DNA of 64,000 bases, taken from NCBI GenBank assembly GCA_024138015.1, contig JAMXBB010000004.1:110128727-110192726 (forward strand). The letters are read 5' to 3'. Each line of letters opens with the position of its first letter. Position 1 is the first letter of the stretch. Below, in pieces: positions 61,265 to 64,000 of this stretch. The notes under the pieces are model-generated. The model saw nothing but the letters and a program-made list of their open reading frames with translations, was not told the origin of the DNA and ran no database searches. The position numbers were made by a program, and so were the translations under genes. The stretch is from Lumnitzera littorea. Lineage: Eukaryota > Streptophyta > Magnoliopsida > Myrtales > Combretaceae.

Positions 61265-62955
61265 GTGACATCATTGTTATCAATATATACATTCGTGCTG
61301 CATAACTTGTTTGTTAAGCGGATTGAAGAACGAATTTGAATCACAAATTAACCAATCATTTAAATAACATGCTTTTATAGATTCGAGTGCTTGATCTGGA
61401 TTGATATGATCCAGATACAAAACACGCTTTGTAAAATACAACCTGCTGGTTTTATATGTAGAAGTTTATTTCCTCATGCACGCACTTTAGAATTAATCAT
61501 AGATTTTCTATGACTTTATGATCAGTTGACTAACATATGAGGCAAAGTCATTTTCCCGGATATGAAAGTTGAAATTAACCTAGTATATGCGAGACAAGGA
61601 AGTAATAACAAAATAGTTTGCGTATTGAACTGTTCCTGAATTAACCATCCATGGATTAGGACTCGTTAATTTATCAAAATGATTTAATTATGTTTACACA
61701 CACCACAAATTAGAAGCCAAAACGGGTATTAAAGTGGGCCAGAAAATTTAAAGACTGTATTTGATAGATATGGAGTTGCACATGAACAAGATATTACAAA
61801 TAGTAGTAATAGAAACAAATGTATAGCAGATTACAGTTAGGGTTATAACAGAAATAATAAAATTTAAACATACAGATAAATAGATAAAGTAAAGATAGAG
61901 GGAATATCCTTTTTATTAGTAATGGTATAAAAAAACTACTTTTGAGAATTACTGGCACTAGAAGTCAAGTTAATATTGTTCCTCCTTTCTTTTAAGTACC
62001 TCGTAAACCATCAAAAGACAAAAACAGTTAGACCAAGTGATAAATTTGATTATACTGATTTTAGATTTGGTATTAGTGTTAAGAAATACTGAGAGTTGCT
62101 TTATAGAAATTAAAACCTTAGTTTAGTTTATGTATGAACAAAGAAGATTTGAGAGAGAGAAATAAAATACCAACCGAGAGAAGAAAGAGACGATACCTTT
62201 TCATGAGTGGTTAAGAGAGAAAGTGGACAAGCATATTTTAGTAGAACAGAGTATTGTACTTAGTGGACTTAGGTTGCATATTCTGAAAAGGCCTATTAAA
62301 TTATCATGACCATTTCCTTAATTTCGTGGATGATATTATTATGATAAAGATTATCTAGCTCTTTAGTCACATATTATTGATAGTGAATCTATATTTTTAT
62401 GTATCAAAATTTTATTGATAATTTTTAATTACTCATCAAAATATGTATAGCGTGTTAATATTATTAAAAGCTTTCTCAAAAGTAAAAACTCATGTCAAAT
62501 GTTTGGTATACAAGAATAAACAAAAAGGGAATAGCAATTTTAGGTTTCATTTCCTTTCCTATGTTTAGAAATTGAAATCGTGATTCTATGGATTTAGCCA
62601 TTATGGTTTTAAGAAGAGAATTCGATTTTATTTCTTTTTTATTTATTATTATTAATCAAGTTACTTATTTTACTTTCAATTTAATTATAACATTTAATAA
62701 TTCATGATTTTTTTTTATAATTATTACTTTCTATTATATTTTATTTCAACTCATTTTATTCCATTTTATTACAGACAATTTCTACTTACTAAACACGACA
62801 TGATACCCTACTAAGTGCTTTATTATTCAGGACGCTGAAACATTGAATAAAGAACGGGCATAACAGAGTATACTTGTTTTGGTTTTGATCGGATATATCC
62901 TTAATGTAAGACACTGATGTTTGAAGATTAGTGCTAATAATTATATCTTGTTTTA
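61265..62955. repeat. Segmental duplication, copy C (paralogous to 57965-58630) with two insertions
   Basis: It carries all landmarks of copy B' in the same order but is about 1 kb longer. One extra segment lies at about 61692-62295; the sequence before it (TTTAATTAT) and after it (TTAAATTAT) resembles the single site in B' (TTTAACTATCATGACC). A second extra segment (about 62500-62780) is AT-rich and resembles 44510-44890. Neither insert shows coding capacity. Confidence 0.82.
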
Positions 62956-64000
62956 ATGAGAGTTTAGCATCACATAAAACATCAGACTTTATTTTATCTG
63001 TAATTTTTTTTTTCGTGTGCAATTGCAAAAATTAAAATTTTAGAACTCAATCGTAGAAAAGTTAAAACATTTTTACTTTCCAGCGCATTTTGCCCTATTC
63101 AATGATTATTTATGATTTAATACTTATATTTAATCATAGATACTTCATTTTTGTCCATTAATTTTTGTTTTAGGAGAAAAATAAAGAATTTTAATATGAA
63201 ATAGACCGAAGTACAAATTGGAGCACAAAATCCATTAAAATAACTTATATGTTAAAATGTAGTTGCTGCACTGTAGGACGTACAATAAACGTAGCTTGGT
63301 TATTAAGGATGTGCATGGGATTATAGGGGTAGGATTTTTTTTATATTTTTACTTTTATTATTATATTATTATTATTTTGCCAAACAGAGGGTTAGGATTT
63401 GAACCTCATAAATGCACCATTTTAATTTTAATTTTAAACGTGAGGACACGAGTTCGATTTTTTTTTTTTTCCCTTTTTAACGTAATGAATTAAAACAAAA
63501 CTTTTTTTAAAGCAGAGTTCGAGTTTTTAAATATATTTATTTAAAATCGTGCATAATCAGAGTTTCCACACATGTACATCCACTACTCCCAAAACCCTAA
63601 TTTCTCTCTCTAGGGATTGCTAATTTCGACCGAAACTGGTCGAAGTTGACCACAAAAATCGAGTATTCATCACCAAAAGATAAAAACCCCAATCCAAGTT
63701 CATGAATACACCAGAAAATCTAGCCCAATTTCAGCTGGCCATTTGGGCTTCTCAGCGCCATCTTCTAACGTTGTGAGTAGTTGACAAATTGAAGAATCCA
63801 TCAAACCAACACCACCTGGGAGGGCCATTCGATGAAACCCTATCGGCTGACAACTACCCAAGGCTATTCAATTGAATTGGCCCACTTTGCGTTGGGCTTT
63901 AGTATTTTTTTTCTTCCTTATTTATATGTTCATTTTTGTTTTATTATATTTAATAATTCTTTATTGTTCTAGAAATAAAAAAAAATTTCAGAAAAAGATA
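62956..64000. other. AT-rich right end of the window
   Basis: No gene is supported. The last 450 bases are less AT-rich (for example CCGAAACTGGTCGAAG near 63632 and CACCACCTGGGAGGG near 63810), but I could not read a domain on either strand. It could be the edge of a gene or element beyond the window. Confidence 0.45.

Overview
The window is nuclear DNA of a flowering plant, very probably a eudicot. It is strongly AT-rich. Its genes have plant-type GT-AG introns and belong to plant families (U-box/ARM ligase, ATL-type RING-H2, SWEET, Raf-like kinase), and it carries plant retrotransposons, hAT-type elements and a decayed chloroplast fragment. I cannot name the species. There is no operon, CRISPR array, rRNA or intact tRNA, and no new multi-gene system that I can support.

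Layout. 1-2777: promoter with four G-box/ABRE-like sites, then an intronless PUB18/PUB19-type U-box E3 ligase. 2778-8180: gene-free, with a 323-bp hAT-type element (4787-5109), AGCTCGAG-rich repeat sequence and a nuclear copy of plastid ndhA intron plus exon 2 (about 5880-6743). 8185-17836: an old, heavily mutated Ty3/gypsy element of the Tat type, with both LTRs, gag, protease, RT, two RNase H domains, an integrase lacking its catalytic core, and a long antisense spliced reading frame. 18695-20172: two-exon DSS1/SEM1 proteasome subunit. 21876-22313 (-): small membrane RING-H2 protein. 22400-32600: no gene seen; tandem and inverted repeat modules. 32630-34617: six-exon clade II SWEET sugar transporter. 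35790-40402 (-): six-exon Raf-like kinase very close to Arabidopsis CBC1/CBC2, convergent with SWEET. 40800-64000: gene-poor, with two pairs of old segmental duplications, a hAT insertion whose empty site survives in the paralogous copy, a degenerate antisense LINE, a small duplicated exon-like fragment and a probable solo LTR.

The five intact genes are functionally independent. By homology, three relate to stress or gas-exchange physiology: a PUB18/19-type ligase acts in ABA/drought signalling, CBC kinases act in stomatal light/CO2 responses, and SWEETs export sugar. I see no evidence that they are co-regulated here. The most informative parts are the structural ones: the hAT empty/filled pair, the antisense spliced ORF of the Tat element, the missing integrase core, the ndhA plastid insert and the repeat modules.
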